Positions 45,501-53,735 of a stretch of 64,000 nt of DNA are shown here, piece by piece; within the stretch, counting starts at the first letter, position 1, and every line of letters begins with the position of its first letter. A program made the translations under genes and the position numbers. The DNA comes from Lumbricus terrestris. Lineage: Eukaryota; Annelida; Clitellata; Crassiclitellata; Lumbricidae. The notes under the pieces are model-generated. The model did no database searches. It was not told the DNA's origin and was given only the letters and a program-made list of their open reading frames with translations. The DNA lies in NCBI GenBank assembly GCA_949752735.1, contig OX457039.1:42431199-42495198 (forward strand). The letters are read 5' to 3'.

Positions 45501-47596
45501 CCTGCTTGTTAATTTGTATTTGCACTCTGTTGTAATGTTGAAATGTACTTCAAGAACATTGTGCCAACTGTACAGGCCTACGTGAATAAGCCATCAGCAA
45601 TATGTAGGCCTAATATCAGTGTTATGTTGTGGTGTTAGCATAAGCTATAAATATTATGTCATGCTGTGATGTTGTATCATATAAGCTATTTTATGCTATG
45701 TTGGGTTTTTATATTACGTCATCATGTACGTACGTGGTAATGTGTGTTTAACTGTGTTAGTTCGCGCTATGTTTTGTTGTTTTCGTACGCCTCTCTATTT
45801 TATTAATATTTCAGGCATTTATCAGCATAAGGCAGGCCGAGCAATTGGCGGGCATGCGGTCAGATTGCTGGGGTGGGGAGAAGAACACGGAACCCCTTAT
45901 TGGTTTCTTGCCAACACATGGAACTCGGAATGGGGTGATAATGGTATGTATGAGTTGCATATTATCACCGAAATACTAGTTTTGTTGATGCAAACTTGGG
46001 CGCCCGCGGGCATTTTTGCAGGATGAGCAAAACGCATTGTTAATTTTTTAGTTTTTTAGCAAGAACCAGTGGCGGCGCTAGGGGGGGCTGGGGGGGCTAA
46101 GCCCCCCCTACAGGAGGCTCAGCCCCCCCTAAAAAAAGGGGCATTCGAATTTTTTGACAGTGAAACATCCACGATTTTGGGCTGATGACTAAAAAAAAAA
46201 AAAAAAAAAAAGGTCGTCAGAAATTTTGGCGGCGAAAATGGAAAATTTTTCCAGGATTTTCCTAGGATTTCGGTCGATGACAAAAAAAAAAAAAAAAAAA
46301 AAGGTCGTCAGAAATTTTGGCGGCGAAAATGGAAAATTTTCATGAGATTTCGGTCGAGGCTTCAGCCCCCCCGAAACTGAAATCCTGGCGCCGCCACTGG
46401 CAAGAACCCAAACAATGAAAAGTAGGAAATCTAGAAAATTGGCGTATTTGAGAGTGGTTTTTGAATTTATCAGTGTCACTTTGTGTATAATTTGTCGCAT
46501 TATAGTTTTAGAATGAATAAATTTGTCAGAACCAAAGAGTCGTAGCCTATATGGGTTCCCGGACAATTCGTCCCCGGACAATTCGTCCCGGACAATTCGT
46601 CCCGGACAATTCGTCCCCGGACAATTCGTCCCGGACACCATTACCGTATACAGATGTCGACCGGAGATACTGCTGCGCATTAAAATTCAATTCGAAATTG
46701 AAAATTATTTCATTGTTCTCAAAGCAAATGTAGGCCTAAACATAATATAACACGTTACCTCACTTGGCTATGACATTAAAGGTATATTTGGAAAGCAATA
46801 GGTTGGCCTACTCCAGAATGGACAAGTCACGCATAGACTGAGGCTAAAGTAGGCTGTAGCCGGTCCGAATTGTCCGGGTCCGAATTGTCCGGGACGAATT
46901 GTCCGGGGACGAATTGTCCGGGACGAATTGTCCGGGACGAATTGTCCGGGGACGAATTGTCCGGGACGAATTGTCCGGGACGAATTGTCCGGGACGAATT
47001 GTCCGGGGACGAATTGTCCGGACACCCCTATATGCTTACTGTAGTAGTTAAAAATTGGAGTCAATTTTCCAGGCGATCGGAACAAATCTGGTGATCGAAT
47101 AAACAGCAAACGTTAGGCTAACAAGTCGTGTAGCAGTAGCCACAGCACTTATTCATAGGATAAGAATTCTTCAGAATTCACGCTATCATAAAAAGGGCTA
47201 TAGTTGTGCTGTCTATTGTCCGGTATACTTCAGTGAACCAATATGCTTCCGGTAGTCTACTGTTAGCTTTTTGTGCATGGCTATTATGCTATAGCAGGAG
47301 AAAGAAGTATGGTTACATAACTTACATTACAGACCCAATTCAATGTTATTGGGTTACTATTAGACACGGCTATTCTGCTATAACCTATATGATGCAGAAG
47401 CATCCACAAATATCTATGTTAATATTTTGCATTTAGTGAGTATTTCTTCACGAACCATTGCATTTGTATTTTATAATTATTTTTCGTTGAAGGTTACTTC
47501 AAGATTCTAAGGGGAAGCAATGAATGTGAAATCGAACGCGAACTAGTCGCCGGAATTCCTAGACTTTACCCTAAGCAAAGCTCAAGCGGAGTATAG
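34879..47596 (+). CDS. Cathepsin B-like cysteine protease, complete, eight coding exons
   Basis: Papain-fold (C1A) protease, normally lysosomal or secreted. Exons: 34879-35007, 36666-36875, 37483-37601, 41137-41221, 43782-43926, 45109-45225, 45815-45943, 47493-47596; all GT-AG, 345 codons plus TAG, close to the 339 of human cathepsin B. In order: signal peptide (about residues 1-17), propeptide with [16 protein letters not shown], mature start near [14 protein letters not shown], active-site Cys in NCGSCW, occluding loop beginning [16 protein letters not shown], catalytic His in [11 protein letters not shown], and Asn in ANTWNSEWG. The oxyanion Gln (DQGNCGSCW) and the S2-pocket Glu near the end are present. 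In the loop, the first of the usual two His is kept and the second is Phe. The start is the first ATG of the signal-peptide exon. Expected to be active. Confidence 0.95.
35165..36095. repeat. (CATA)n array with higher-order structure, cathepsin B intron 1
   Basis: About 930 bp of CATA with TGCATG and ATAATA variants. Variant positions recur at about 380-384 bp (for example cctacat at 35246 and 35630; the ataat-tatata mark at 35480 and 35860), so a roughly 380-bp block was duplicated. The very long frames on both strands are artefacts. Confidence 0.96.
36192..36233. repeat. 42-bp near-perfect palindrome in cathepsin B intron 1
   Basis: CTGATTACTATGGT...TCTCGAGA...ACCATAGTAATCAG, one mismatch in 21 pairs and no loop. 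Origin unknown; might be a minimal transposon footprint. Confidence 0.9.
36666..36875 (+). CDS. Cathepsin B exon 2: propeptide end and active-site Cys
   Basis: 210 bp, phase 0-0. [18 protein letters not shown] is propeptide, then the mature N-terminus and DQGNCGSCW. The same exon of the downstream gene (63225-63434) is also 210 bp. Confidence 0.96.
37236..37375. mobile_element. hAT-like MITE, CAGTGGCGGCG family, copy 2 (140 bp)
   Basis: Ends AAGTGGCGGCGCCAGG (first base mutated) and CTAGCGCCGCCACTG, in opposite orientation to copy 1. Flanks gttcccta and gttctcta match at 7 of 8. Cathepsin B intron 2, about 110 bp before exon 3. Confidence 0.85.
37483..37601 (+). CDS. Cathepsin B exon 3
   Basis: [20 protein letters not shown], then [16 protein letters not shown]. 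Acceptor tttaatag, donor gtgagt. It contains the conserved disulfide cysteines after the active site. Confidence 0.95.
37975..38232 (+). repeat. tRNA-derived SINE, third family, with (TATTG)n tail
   Basis: The head GGTCGATTGGTTAAAGCGG resembles an A box and GGGCTCGATC a weak B box. The body has GGGACCTTGAGATTAAAG, and the pentanucleotide tail TATTG/TACTG is at 38168-38228. Confidence 0.7.
38298..38590. mobile_element. hAT-like MITE, CAGTGGCGGCG family, copy 3
   Basis: Ends CAGTGGCGGCGCTAGG and TGACGCCACCACTG; perfect 8-bp duplication gcgcttaa (38290-38297, 38591-38598). Cathepsin B intron 3. Confidence 0.93.
38735..39908. mobile_element. Mariner-type element with long arms of tandem repeats
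   Basis: Ends CAGGGTGCGCCAAAAAAG and its inverse, flanked by TA. Arms of about 400 bp (38735-39140, 39520-39908) are inverted copies, and each arm holds two diverged tandem copies of a roughly 220-bp unit (GGCCAAACATACGAATTTT-like). Between them, 39310-39437 encodes [13 protein letters not shown] and MHIEHKL then a stop, resembling the C-terminus of a mariner/IS630-type transposase. The catalytic core is missing. Confidence 0.82.
39964..40244. mobile_element. hAT-like MITE, CAAGACCGTAGCCAGG family
   Basis: Ends CAAGACCGTAGCCAGG and CTAGCTACGGCCTTG, with subterminal GGGGGGTGTTT/AACACCCCCC. Perfect 8-bp duplication ctgagtac (39956-39963, 40245-40252). Confidence 0.92.
40668..40920 (-). pseudogene. 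5'-truncated LINE, reverse-transcriptase ORF end
   Basis: The minus strand encodes [29 protein letters not shown] and [10 protein letters not shown], the C-terminal end typical of non-LTR retrotransposon polyproteins, with a short (GAT)n tail at the 3' side. Catalytic domains absent. The longer plus-strand frame here is its shadow. Confidence 0.78.
41137..41221 (+). CDS. Cathepsin B exon 4
   Basis: [20 protein letters not shown] then GGQYDSRE; corresponds to the CNGGYPAEAW segment of the family. Acceptor ggtttag, donor gtaggc. Confidence 0.93.
42166..42359. mobile_element. hAT-like MITE, CAGGGCTGTTTTTAAGG family
   Basis: Ends CAGGGCTGTTTTTAAGG and TTAAAAAAAACCCTG; perfect 8-bp duplication ggccagtg (42158-42165, 42360-42367). 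The interior is rich in ACTGCACA words. Confidence 0.93.
42408..42870. mobile_element. Foldback MITE, near-complete inverted repeat
   Basis: CGGTGTAAAGGTTTCAGATT at the left is answered by AATTTGAAACCTTTACACCG at the right. Pairing continues inward through AAACATTACCCCC and CCACTTCGTGGTTTG to a central region near 42570-42650. The whole is one large hairpin within cathepsin B intron 4. Confidence 0.88.
43091..43390 (-). other. Unidentified minus-strand open frame, 99 codons
   Basis: An open frame starting [20 protein letters not shown], in cathepsin B intron 4. I recognise no domain. Its 3' end overlaps a SINE-tail-like TTTATATAGCGCT sequence, so it may be a repeat fragment rather than a gene. 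Confidence 0.25.
43391..43717. mobile_element. hAT-like MITE, GGCGGATCC family, copy 2
   Basis: Ends CAAGGGCGGATACC and GGATCCGCCTCTG; perfect 8-bp duplication ctacagtc on both sides. Just upstream of cathepsin B exon 5. Confidence 0.88.
43782..43926 (+). CDS. Cathepsin B exon 5: occluding loop
   Basis: [16 protein letters not shown]...PNCTDD...TPYC, then DKHYG. The loop cysteines are present. The usual His-His pair reads His-Phe. Acceptor ttttctag, donor gtgagc. Confidence 0.95.
44183..44695. mobile_element. hAT-like MITE, CAGTGGCGGCG family, copy 4
   Basis: Ends CAGTGGCGGCGCTAGG and TGGCGCCGCCACTG; flanks ctagaagc and ctagaggc match at 7 of 8. It carries a nested MITE at 44284-44486, so it is the older insertion. 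Confidence 0.9.
44284..44486. mobile_element. Nested hAT-like MITE, CAGGGCTGTTTTTAAGG family
   Basis: CAGGGCATTTTTTAACG to TTAAAAACAGCCCTG with a perfect 8-bp duplication gatatttc, inside the CAGTGGCGGCG MITE. It is about the size of 42166-42359 and very similar. Confidence 0.92.
45109..45225 (+). CDS. Cathepsin B exon 6
   Basis: [20 protein letters not shown] then [19 protein letters not shown], the NGPV segment of papain-family proteases. Acceptor aattatag, donor gttagt. Confidence 0.94.
45815..45943 (+). CDS. Cathepsin B exon 7: catalytic His and Asn
   Basis: [20 protein letters not shown] then [20 protein letters not shown]. Both remaining catalytic residues are present. Acceptor atttcag, donor gtatgt. 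Confidence 0.96.
46067..46399. mobile_element. hAT-like MITE, CAGTGGCGGCG family, copy 5
   Basis: Ends CAGTGGCGGCGCTAGG and TGGCGCCGCCACTG; perfect 8-bp duplication gcaagaac (46059-46066, 46400-46407). Cathepsin B intron 7. Two internal poly-A runs. Confidence 0.93.
46551..47027. mobile_element. Foldback element with GGACAATTCGTCCC tandem arms
   Basis: The left arm (46557-46637) holds about five direct copies of the 14-bp unit, the right arm (46862-47022) about eleven inverted copies. The ends GGGTTCCCGGACAATT and AATTGTCCGGACACCC match as inverted repeats, and ctatat lies on both sides. No coding sequence between the arms. Confidence 0.85.
47493..47596 (+). CDS. Cathepsin B exon 8 with stop
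   Basis: [20 protein letters not shown] then [13 protein letters not shown] and TAG at 47594-47596. An AATAAA at 47926-47931 is a possible poly(A) signal, weakly supported. Confidence 0.94.
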
Positions 47597-47657
47597 GACT
47601 AAAGAATAGTAAAGATGTTACGTAGACTGTTGATAGCTGCTATATAGGCCTATATAG

Positions 47658-47659
<2 letters not shown>

Positions 47660-47749
<90 letters not shown>
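47660..47749. repeat. (TA)n microsatellite
   Basis: About 90 bp of pure TA shortly after the cathepsin B stop codon, possibly within the 3' UTR. Confidence 0.95.
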
Positions 47750-47755
<6 letters not shown>

Positions 47756-48282
47756 ACTAATAATCATTCAACTCGAAAGCTACTAAAAGTAGGCCCATGG
47801 CAAACTATTGTTGAGCAAATAAGTGACTGCTAACGTATAGAAAACTTTAAATGAGACTATAATATAATTATAAGCAATACGTGTTGGCGTTCTTTTGTGC
47901 TATACATGTAGGCTATACGTAGTCTAATAAATCTACAACGTATAGGCTATAGAACACTGAACGATGCATAAGAAGAGCAAGAGGTGCAGTCCCTTAAGCT
48001 AACCCTGAACCATGCAGACATCACAACGAAGTGTTAGCGACTTAATTTTCTTGGCCCCGGCATATGAGGGTGAGTGATCAATTTTATCCTTCACCTTCCC
48101 ACCAAAGACTAGGCCTACTCTCCCTGTAGCCTACTCATCATAACCGCGTTAGGGTGTTTTAACACACCGTCTCCAATGAAACAATGCAAAAATAAAATAA
48201 TGCTTTTATTGACAAATAAAGGGGATTTAATTCTGAAGTTCTTATTTCTATGTGAATTGTTTAAATTTATTTATCGCATTTG

Positions 48283-48508
48283 CTATAGCGCCCTTCAAGG
48301 CAGCTCTTTACTCAGAAACGCTCCCAACTACATGCAGCACGGACACTGCATCGGAGACTTTTCAAGCAGCAACGCACGAGCATTTACAAGTGAAGGACTG
48401 GCTCAAGGTTCATACGCGGCGGCTTGAGGTGGATTCGAATCTGGAACCCTCTGGCTCCAATTAAGGCACCGTATATAGGCTACCATTACACCATCGCGCC
48501 CGCATGAT
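48283..48508 (-). repeat. tRNA-derived SINE, minus-strand copy
   Basis: Inverse of the 28645 family: tail TATAGCGCCCTTCAAGG at the left, B box (GATTCGAATC on the plus strand) near 48430, and head at the right near 48505. Confidence 0.82.
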
Positions 48509-48891
48509 GTGTTACAATAGATTACACAACGACGATGGTCTAATCATGATGATGACGTGGATGCTGCTGAAGCTCTGAAAAAGACTGTACGCTATACAGT
48601 ATGACGAAACTTCTCTAAACCTCTTCGTCAGTTGAGTCGGTTGCTTGTCATCTTGCCCAATATCAAGTATATAAACACCCTCCCCCAACAGAATTCTGGC
48701 TACGACCTTGTGTATCATCGGCGTGTGATTGAATGCAACCGTACTTATTAGCCTATAGATAGGCATATACAATTATTTGCTGTTGGTGATATGTGTTGAT
48801 ATGAAACAGAGTTTCCGGTGCATATCTTTTCCATTTTCGGTGCATTTTCAGCTGCGCATTGCGTAGCGTAAATGCATGTGCTGCCAGTAAT

Positions 48892-48966
48892 GAACAGCTT
48901 GTAATGTAATGAACAGCTAGTAATGTAATGTAATGAACAGCTTGTAATGTAATGTAATGAACAGCT
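48892..48966. repeat. Tandem repeat GAACAGCTTGTAATGTAAT
   Basis: About three and a half copies of a 19-27 bp unit. Confidence 0.85.
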
Positions 48967-48969
48967 ATA

Positions 48970-50262
48970 GGCTACAGCAGGTCGCTGCAAGTCACTGAGT
49001 GCCGTGAACTTGTGAATAAGCGGTTTCATCATCTCAGTGACCTAATTAATTCTACACTGCTACAGGAAACGGAAGTGTCGTTGTTGTTGTATCAAACACG
49101 GAGGATATTAAGGGTTTAGATGATTTCAAACGTTGGAATGTAGATACGTTTAGAAAACAAATATAGCAGAACTCTTACTTTTTGAAGTGACAAAACTTTT
49201 TCAATGCTTAATAAATGTTTAAACAGTATTTGTGTGAGGATTTCTTGGCTGAACAGAACTGCACAATTAGCTGGTGTTAAGACAATATCAAACTTGAGCG
49301 GATTTGCTTAGTAGGCTGCTATTAGCGCCGTGTAATTATACAGCTGTCTGTTCAGTTTGTAGTTAAGTTTAATTAAGATTACGGCATAACTTGTAAATGT
49401 AAAGCGCAGTGAGTCTTGCAGGCGTTTATTAAAGAACAGATATTATTATAATTTTAAAGAGTCTAAACGGCGGTTCGCATAGGCAGCCGGCGGAACCAAT
49501 TTTAACATTGTGCAACCGACAGAATGACCGACCGCTTTAGTCGGTAGACATTGTTGTTGCAACATAAAACTGCACAACGAGCTGGCATTCCAAAAAATTA
49601 AAATTCAGATTGATTTTAGTTGTCAATGGTTCACAAACTCAAAGACTCGCGCGTTACGGGTTTTCAATGCTTATTTTATAATCCACATGTCTATGTTTTT
49701 CCATCGATATTGGTCTATTAATATCGATGGGTTTTTCGGGTCTCTATTGTAGCGACCCAATGCGCATGCGCGCTGAGATAGTGAAACGGCTTATTCGTCT
49801 TTTGCCGAGGACCAACAACGTTCAAACAGATGTTGGCACGATAAGTGATTTGGACTACGGGTCATTATAAGCAGTGATCGACACACACACACGCAGCAAC
49901 ATTATTATTATTGCAATGTGTAAGCCTAGTCGACTAAGCCGAGGCCTATTATTAATCAGCCTACAAGTGTTTATATCTGGACATGGTGAGAATTGCTGGT
50001 GGTTGAGGGGTTCAACTCTTAATTTTGCTTAGGGCCCATGGTAATGTCTTCATTGCTCACCACAAATCGGCATAGGCCTATATCAACGTCTGACCCGTTA
50101 TATCTCTGCAATTCTCTTGCAGTATCTGGAACTTATGCCGAGATATAAATATAGTAGACCTAGGCCTATATACATTATACATGTATTGGTATGGTATTTA
50201 CACAAATTGCGTTTAAAGCCTTTTTCAACCTGTACTATTATAGTTCTAGCCCTCAAGCACAT
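48970..50262. other. Gene-free stretch before the LTR retrotransposon
   Basis: No exon or element end recognised. A short inverted pair, CCATCGATATTGG and AATATCGATGG, is at 49700-49732. Confidence 0.45.
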
Positions 50263-50391
50263 TGTAACATATGTGAACGATGACTCTTCGATATAGGGTC
50301 TGGGTAGTGTTGTTTCCGGACTTGACTCGTGTTCACATCATGTCGTCTTTTGTGAATTAAACATATTAAATAATGTTATACGAACATTACA
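50263..50391 (+). repeat. 5' LTR
   Basis: 129 bp, TG...CA ends, unusually short for an LTR. Contains GAATTAAACATATTAAATAA, a possible TATA/poly(A) region. Confidence 0.95.
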
Positions 50392-50405
50392 TGGCGCAGT
50401 CGACA
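50392..50405 (+). promoter_or_regulatory. Primer-binding site, tRNA-Ser type
   Basis: TGGCGCAGTCGACA begins at the base after the LTR. It is complementary to a tRNA 3' end ...CGACTGCGCCA, as in serine tRNAs with a GCAGTCG acceptor stem. Confidence 0.75.
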
Positions 50406-50483
50406 ATTAATAATTCTTGCAAGAATTGTGATACGAACCTCTTCGAACGTTTTGAGAAAATTTAAACAGAAATTTGTAGTCGG

Positions 50484-53400
50484 ATGTTCGGAACAATGGC
50501 TGACTCATACAATAAAGGATTTCAACCGCCCGCGTCGTTGAAACTCGATGGGGGAAATGTAGAAGAAGCGTGGAAGGTATGGCTACAGAAATTTGAATTA
50601 TTTCTTCTTGCTTCTCGATCCGATGAACTTCCGGAAAAAATCCAAGTGGCGATGTTTTTAAGTGCCATTGGTGATGAAGGACTACACGTGTACAACACAT
50701 TTAAATTTGAACCCGACGAGGACAAAAACAAAATGAACGTTGTAAAAGCAAAGTTTAACGATTATTGCTCACCAAGAAAGAATGTGGTTTTTGAGCGATT
50801 TCAGTTTTGGAAGTGCGTTCAGGCACCTGTTGAATCAATAGATGGATTTGTTACAACCCTGCGTCTCCGTGCCAAAACCTGTGAGTTTGGTGATCAGGAG
50901 GAATCATTAATTCGAGATAGAGTTGTCCTTGGGTGCACAGACTCTCGTTTGCAAGAACGGCTGCTTAGAGAACCTGATTTGTCACTAACGAAAGCACTAC
51001 AGGTTTGCAGAGCAGCGGAAGCCACAGCAGAACAACTAAAGCTGATCAGAGGTGATGACTCAACAGCTATAAATGCACTAAAATCAGAAAAAGATTTTTC
51101 GTCCCAAAAGAACGATAAAGAATATAGCTCAAACAGAAGCATTTGTGGAAAGTGTGGTTCCAGGCATCCGCCTAGGCAGTGTCCGGCTTTCGGGAAAATT
51201 TGTCATAACTGTAAAAAAGATAATCACTTCGCAAAGATGTGCAGAGCGTCTAGCAGGGTCAGTATGAGAGATAAAAATTCGGAAATATTATCCCGTAGTT
51301 CATCCAGAGCAGCCATCCATTCGCTAGAACTTGATGTTCATGATTTTGACATAGGAGAGGTGGCAACAAACTTTTGTTCAAAGGATACGAATCACGCCAA
51401 TAGTTGGTGGATGGACATAGTAATCAATGGTCAAACAGTCAAATGCAAATTGGATACAGGTGCAGAAGCGAATGTAATGCCAGCCACTGTGTTTGAAAGA
51501 ATTCCGGGAAAACGTAGGTTACAAAAGACAAAAACAGTACTTACTGCTTATGGGAACAACAAAATACAACCATTGGGAATCACAGTGCTCGAGGCCAGAA
51601 TAAAAGACAAGAAACACGTTCTAGAATTCTACATTGTTGATTCTCGAGCACCAACGATCCTGGGGTTAGCCTCGTGTTGCAGCCTGAATATTGTGAGCAG
51701 AATTGATTCGTTCACCACACATAGAGAAATGAACACTGCCAGTAAATTGTTGGATGAATTTGATGATGTGTTTAAAGGCGTTGGGGAGTTATCCAAAGAA
51801 CATCATATCTCAGTAGATCCAGCAATTCAACCAGTGATTCATTCACCAAGACGCGTTCCATTAGCACTTCAACCAAAATTAAAGCAGAAATTAGAAAGTT
51901 TGGTCCACAGTGGTATCATAGAAAAAAGAGATGAACCCACCGACTGGGTAAACAGTCTACTGATTGTGGAAAAGAAAGATGGGTCACTGAGATTGTGTTT
52001 AGATCCAAGAGATCTGAACAAAGCAATAAAGAGAGAACATTTCGCAATTCCGACCTGTGAAGATATTCTTCCAAAGCTTCATGGCAAAAAAGTCTTCAGC
52101 ATTATTGATATGAAGGATGGATTCTGGCAAGTGAAGCTGGATGATGACAGTTGTAGGCTCTGTACATTTAATACTCCTTTTGGAAGGTTCTCATTTCGGA
52201 GACTTCCATTTGGAATATCTTCAGCGCCTGAAGTTTTTCAGAAACGAAGTCTTGAGATCTTTGCAGACATAGATGGTGTTTTCATTGTTTTCGATGACTT
52301 GATTATTGCTGCCGAGGATGACACACAACATGATTTCATATTGAGAAACGTTCTAGAAAGAGCCAGAAAAGCCAATGTTCGTTTCAACAGAGCCAAGTTG
52401 CAACTGAAACTTTCAAGTGTTAAGTATGTAGGGCATCGCATCTCAGGTGAAGGTGTGGCTCCAGATACAGACAAAGTCACTGCTATTCTAAACATGCCAG
52501 TGCCAAACGACAAGAAAAGCTTGCAACGCTTTCTAGGAATGGTCACCTACATCTCTAAATTCATACCAAATTTCTCATCAGTCACTGAGCCACTGAGACA
52601 GTTGTTGAAAGGAAACATGGAATGGATGTGGAGTGATCAGCATGAAAAGGCAATTTGTAAGCTCAAGATGGCAATTGCTTCAGCTCCAGTACTAAAATTC
52701 TTTGATCCGAAAGCTAAAACTTGTATTCAGACAGATGCATCTTCTACAGGACTGGGATCGGTGCTACTTCAGAATGGGCAACCTATAGCGTATGCATCTC
52801 GAGCTCTTAATGATGCTGAAACACGATACGCTCAAATTGAGAAAGAACTTTTAGCAATTGTATTTGCTTGTGAAAAATTCTCCCACTACATTTACGGTTC
52901 AAAGACTCTCGTGTTAACAGATCACAAGCCATTGGAAAGTGTATTGTTAAAGCCCCTCTACAAGTCTTCTCCAAGGTTGCAGCGTATGTTGTTGAGGTTG
53001 CTGAAATTTGAAATTGAACTGAAATATACACCAGGAAACCAGATGCATGTAGCAGATGCACTCTCCAGAGCAACCACAAACCAGGGTCTTGACACACGAG
53101 ATCAAGAATTACATGATGACATCGAAGTGATGGTGCACACTATACTCAATGATTTCCCGGCCAGCAACAAAAGGTTGGATCAGGTTAGATTTGAGACTGA
53201 GCGAGATCCTGAGCTTCACCGACTTAAGAAATGGATTCGCGATGGATTTCCCATGAACATGAAAGACCTTACAACAGAGGCAAAGAAATTCCAAACATTA
53301 GCAGGTGACCTTTATGAACTGGATGGGTTGTTGTTTCATGAAAGCAAACTCATTATGCCCAAAGTTCTAAGAAAAGAAATGATGCTTTTGTTGCATGAAG

Positions 53401-53735
53401 GACATCTGGGTATAGAGAAAACAAAGGCCATGGCACGTTCCTGCCTGTACTGGCCTGGAATTTCTCGTGAAATCGAAGAAATGGTGGGTAGATGTTCTAT
53501 TTGTAATGTGTACAGAAGAAAGCAACAGTCTGAGCCAATGATGCCACATGAGGTTCCACAAAGACCTTGGGCCAAAGTTGGAATTGATATTTTTCAGTTT
53601 GCAGCTAAAGATTATCTTCTAGTAGTTGATTATTTTTCCAAATATCCAGAAATTGCGTTACTGGAAGATAAAACGTCTGAATCTGTTATTGTGAAACTGA
53701 AGGCATGGAATACCCGAAGAAATTATGGCAGATAA
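50484..53735 (+). CDS. Gag-Pol polyprotein of the LTR retrotransposon (to the frame break)
   Basis: 1083 codons in a single frame with no Gag-Pol shift. In order: Gag-like N-terminal part (to about residue 210), two zinc knuckles (about 221-252; CX2CX3HX4C and CX2CX4HX4C), aspartic protease with LDTGAE (about 322), reverse transcriptase (about 450-640) with the catalytic pair in VFDDL (about 602-605), RNase H with TDAS (about 750), the integrase zinc finger (about 973-1009) and the start of the integrase core with its first Asp (about 1035). The frame then runs into a stop where integrase should continue. The polymerase motif has Val-Phe before the Asp pair instead of the commoner Tyr-x. The start could be the first ATG or MADSYNK four codons later. 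Confidence 0.93.
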   Translation: MFGTMADSYNKGFQPPASLKLDGGNVEEAWKVWLQKFELFLLASRSDELPEKIQVAMFLSAIGDEGLHVYNTFKFEPDEDKNKMNVVKAKFNDYCSPRKNVVFERFQFWKCVQAPVESIDGFVTTLRLRAKTCEFGDQEESLIRDRVVLGCTDSRLQERLLREPDLSLTKALQVCRAAEATAEQLKLIRGDDSTAINALKSEKDFSSQKNDKEYSSNRSICGKCGSRHPPRQCPAFGKICHNCKKDNHFAKMCRASSRVSMRDKNSEILSRSSSRAAIHSLELDVHDFDIGEVATNFCSKDTNHANSWWMDIVINGQTVKCKLDTGAEANVMPATVFERIPGKRRLQKTKTVLTAYGNNKIQPLGITVLEARIKDKKHVLEFYIVDSRAPTILGLASCCSLNIVSRIDSFTTHREMNTASKLLDEFDDVFKGVGELSKEHHISVDPAIQPVIHSPRRVPLALQPKLKQKLESLVHSGIIEKRDEPTDWVNSLLIVEKKDGSLRLCLDPRDLNKAIKREHFAIPTCEDILPKLHGKKVFSIIDMKDGFWQVKLDDDSCRLCTFNTPFGRFSFRRLPFGISSAPEVFQKRSLEIFADIDGVFIVFDDLIIAAEDDTQHDFILRNVLERARKANVRFNRAKLQLKLSSVKYVGHRISGEGVAPDTDKVTAILNMPVPNDKKSLQRFLGMVTYISKFIPNFSSVTEPLRQLLKGNMEWMWSDQHEKAICKLKMAIASAPVLKFFDPKAKTCIQTDASSTGLGSVLLQNGQPIAYASRALNDAETRYAQIEKELLAIVFACEKFSHYIYGSKTLVLTDHKPLESVLLKPLYKSSPRLQRMLLRLLKFEIELKYTPGNQMHVADALSRATTNQGLDTRDQELHDDIEVMVHTILNDFPASNKRLDQVRFETERDPELHRLKKWIRDGFPMNMKDLTTEAKKFQTLAGDLYELDGLLFHESKLIMPKVLRKEMMLLLHEGHLGIEKTKAMARSCLYWPGISREIEEMVGRCSICNVYRRKQQSEPMMPHEVPQRPWAKVGIDIFQFAAKDYLLVVDYFSKYPEIALLEDKTSESVIVKLKAWNTRRNYGR

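Noticed and set aside
46189..46680. 163-codon minus-strand frame with Phe runs
   Set aside because: Translation of a MITE with poly-A runs and of the GGACAATTCGTCCC array.
53702..53735. Programmed +1 frameshift in the retrotransposon
   Set aside because: It falls in the middle of the integrase core and residues are missing as well, so a deletion fits better.
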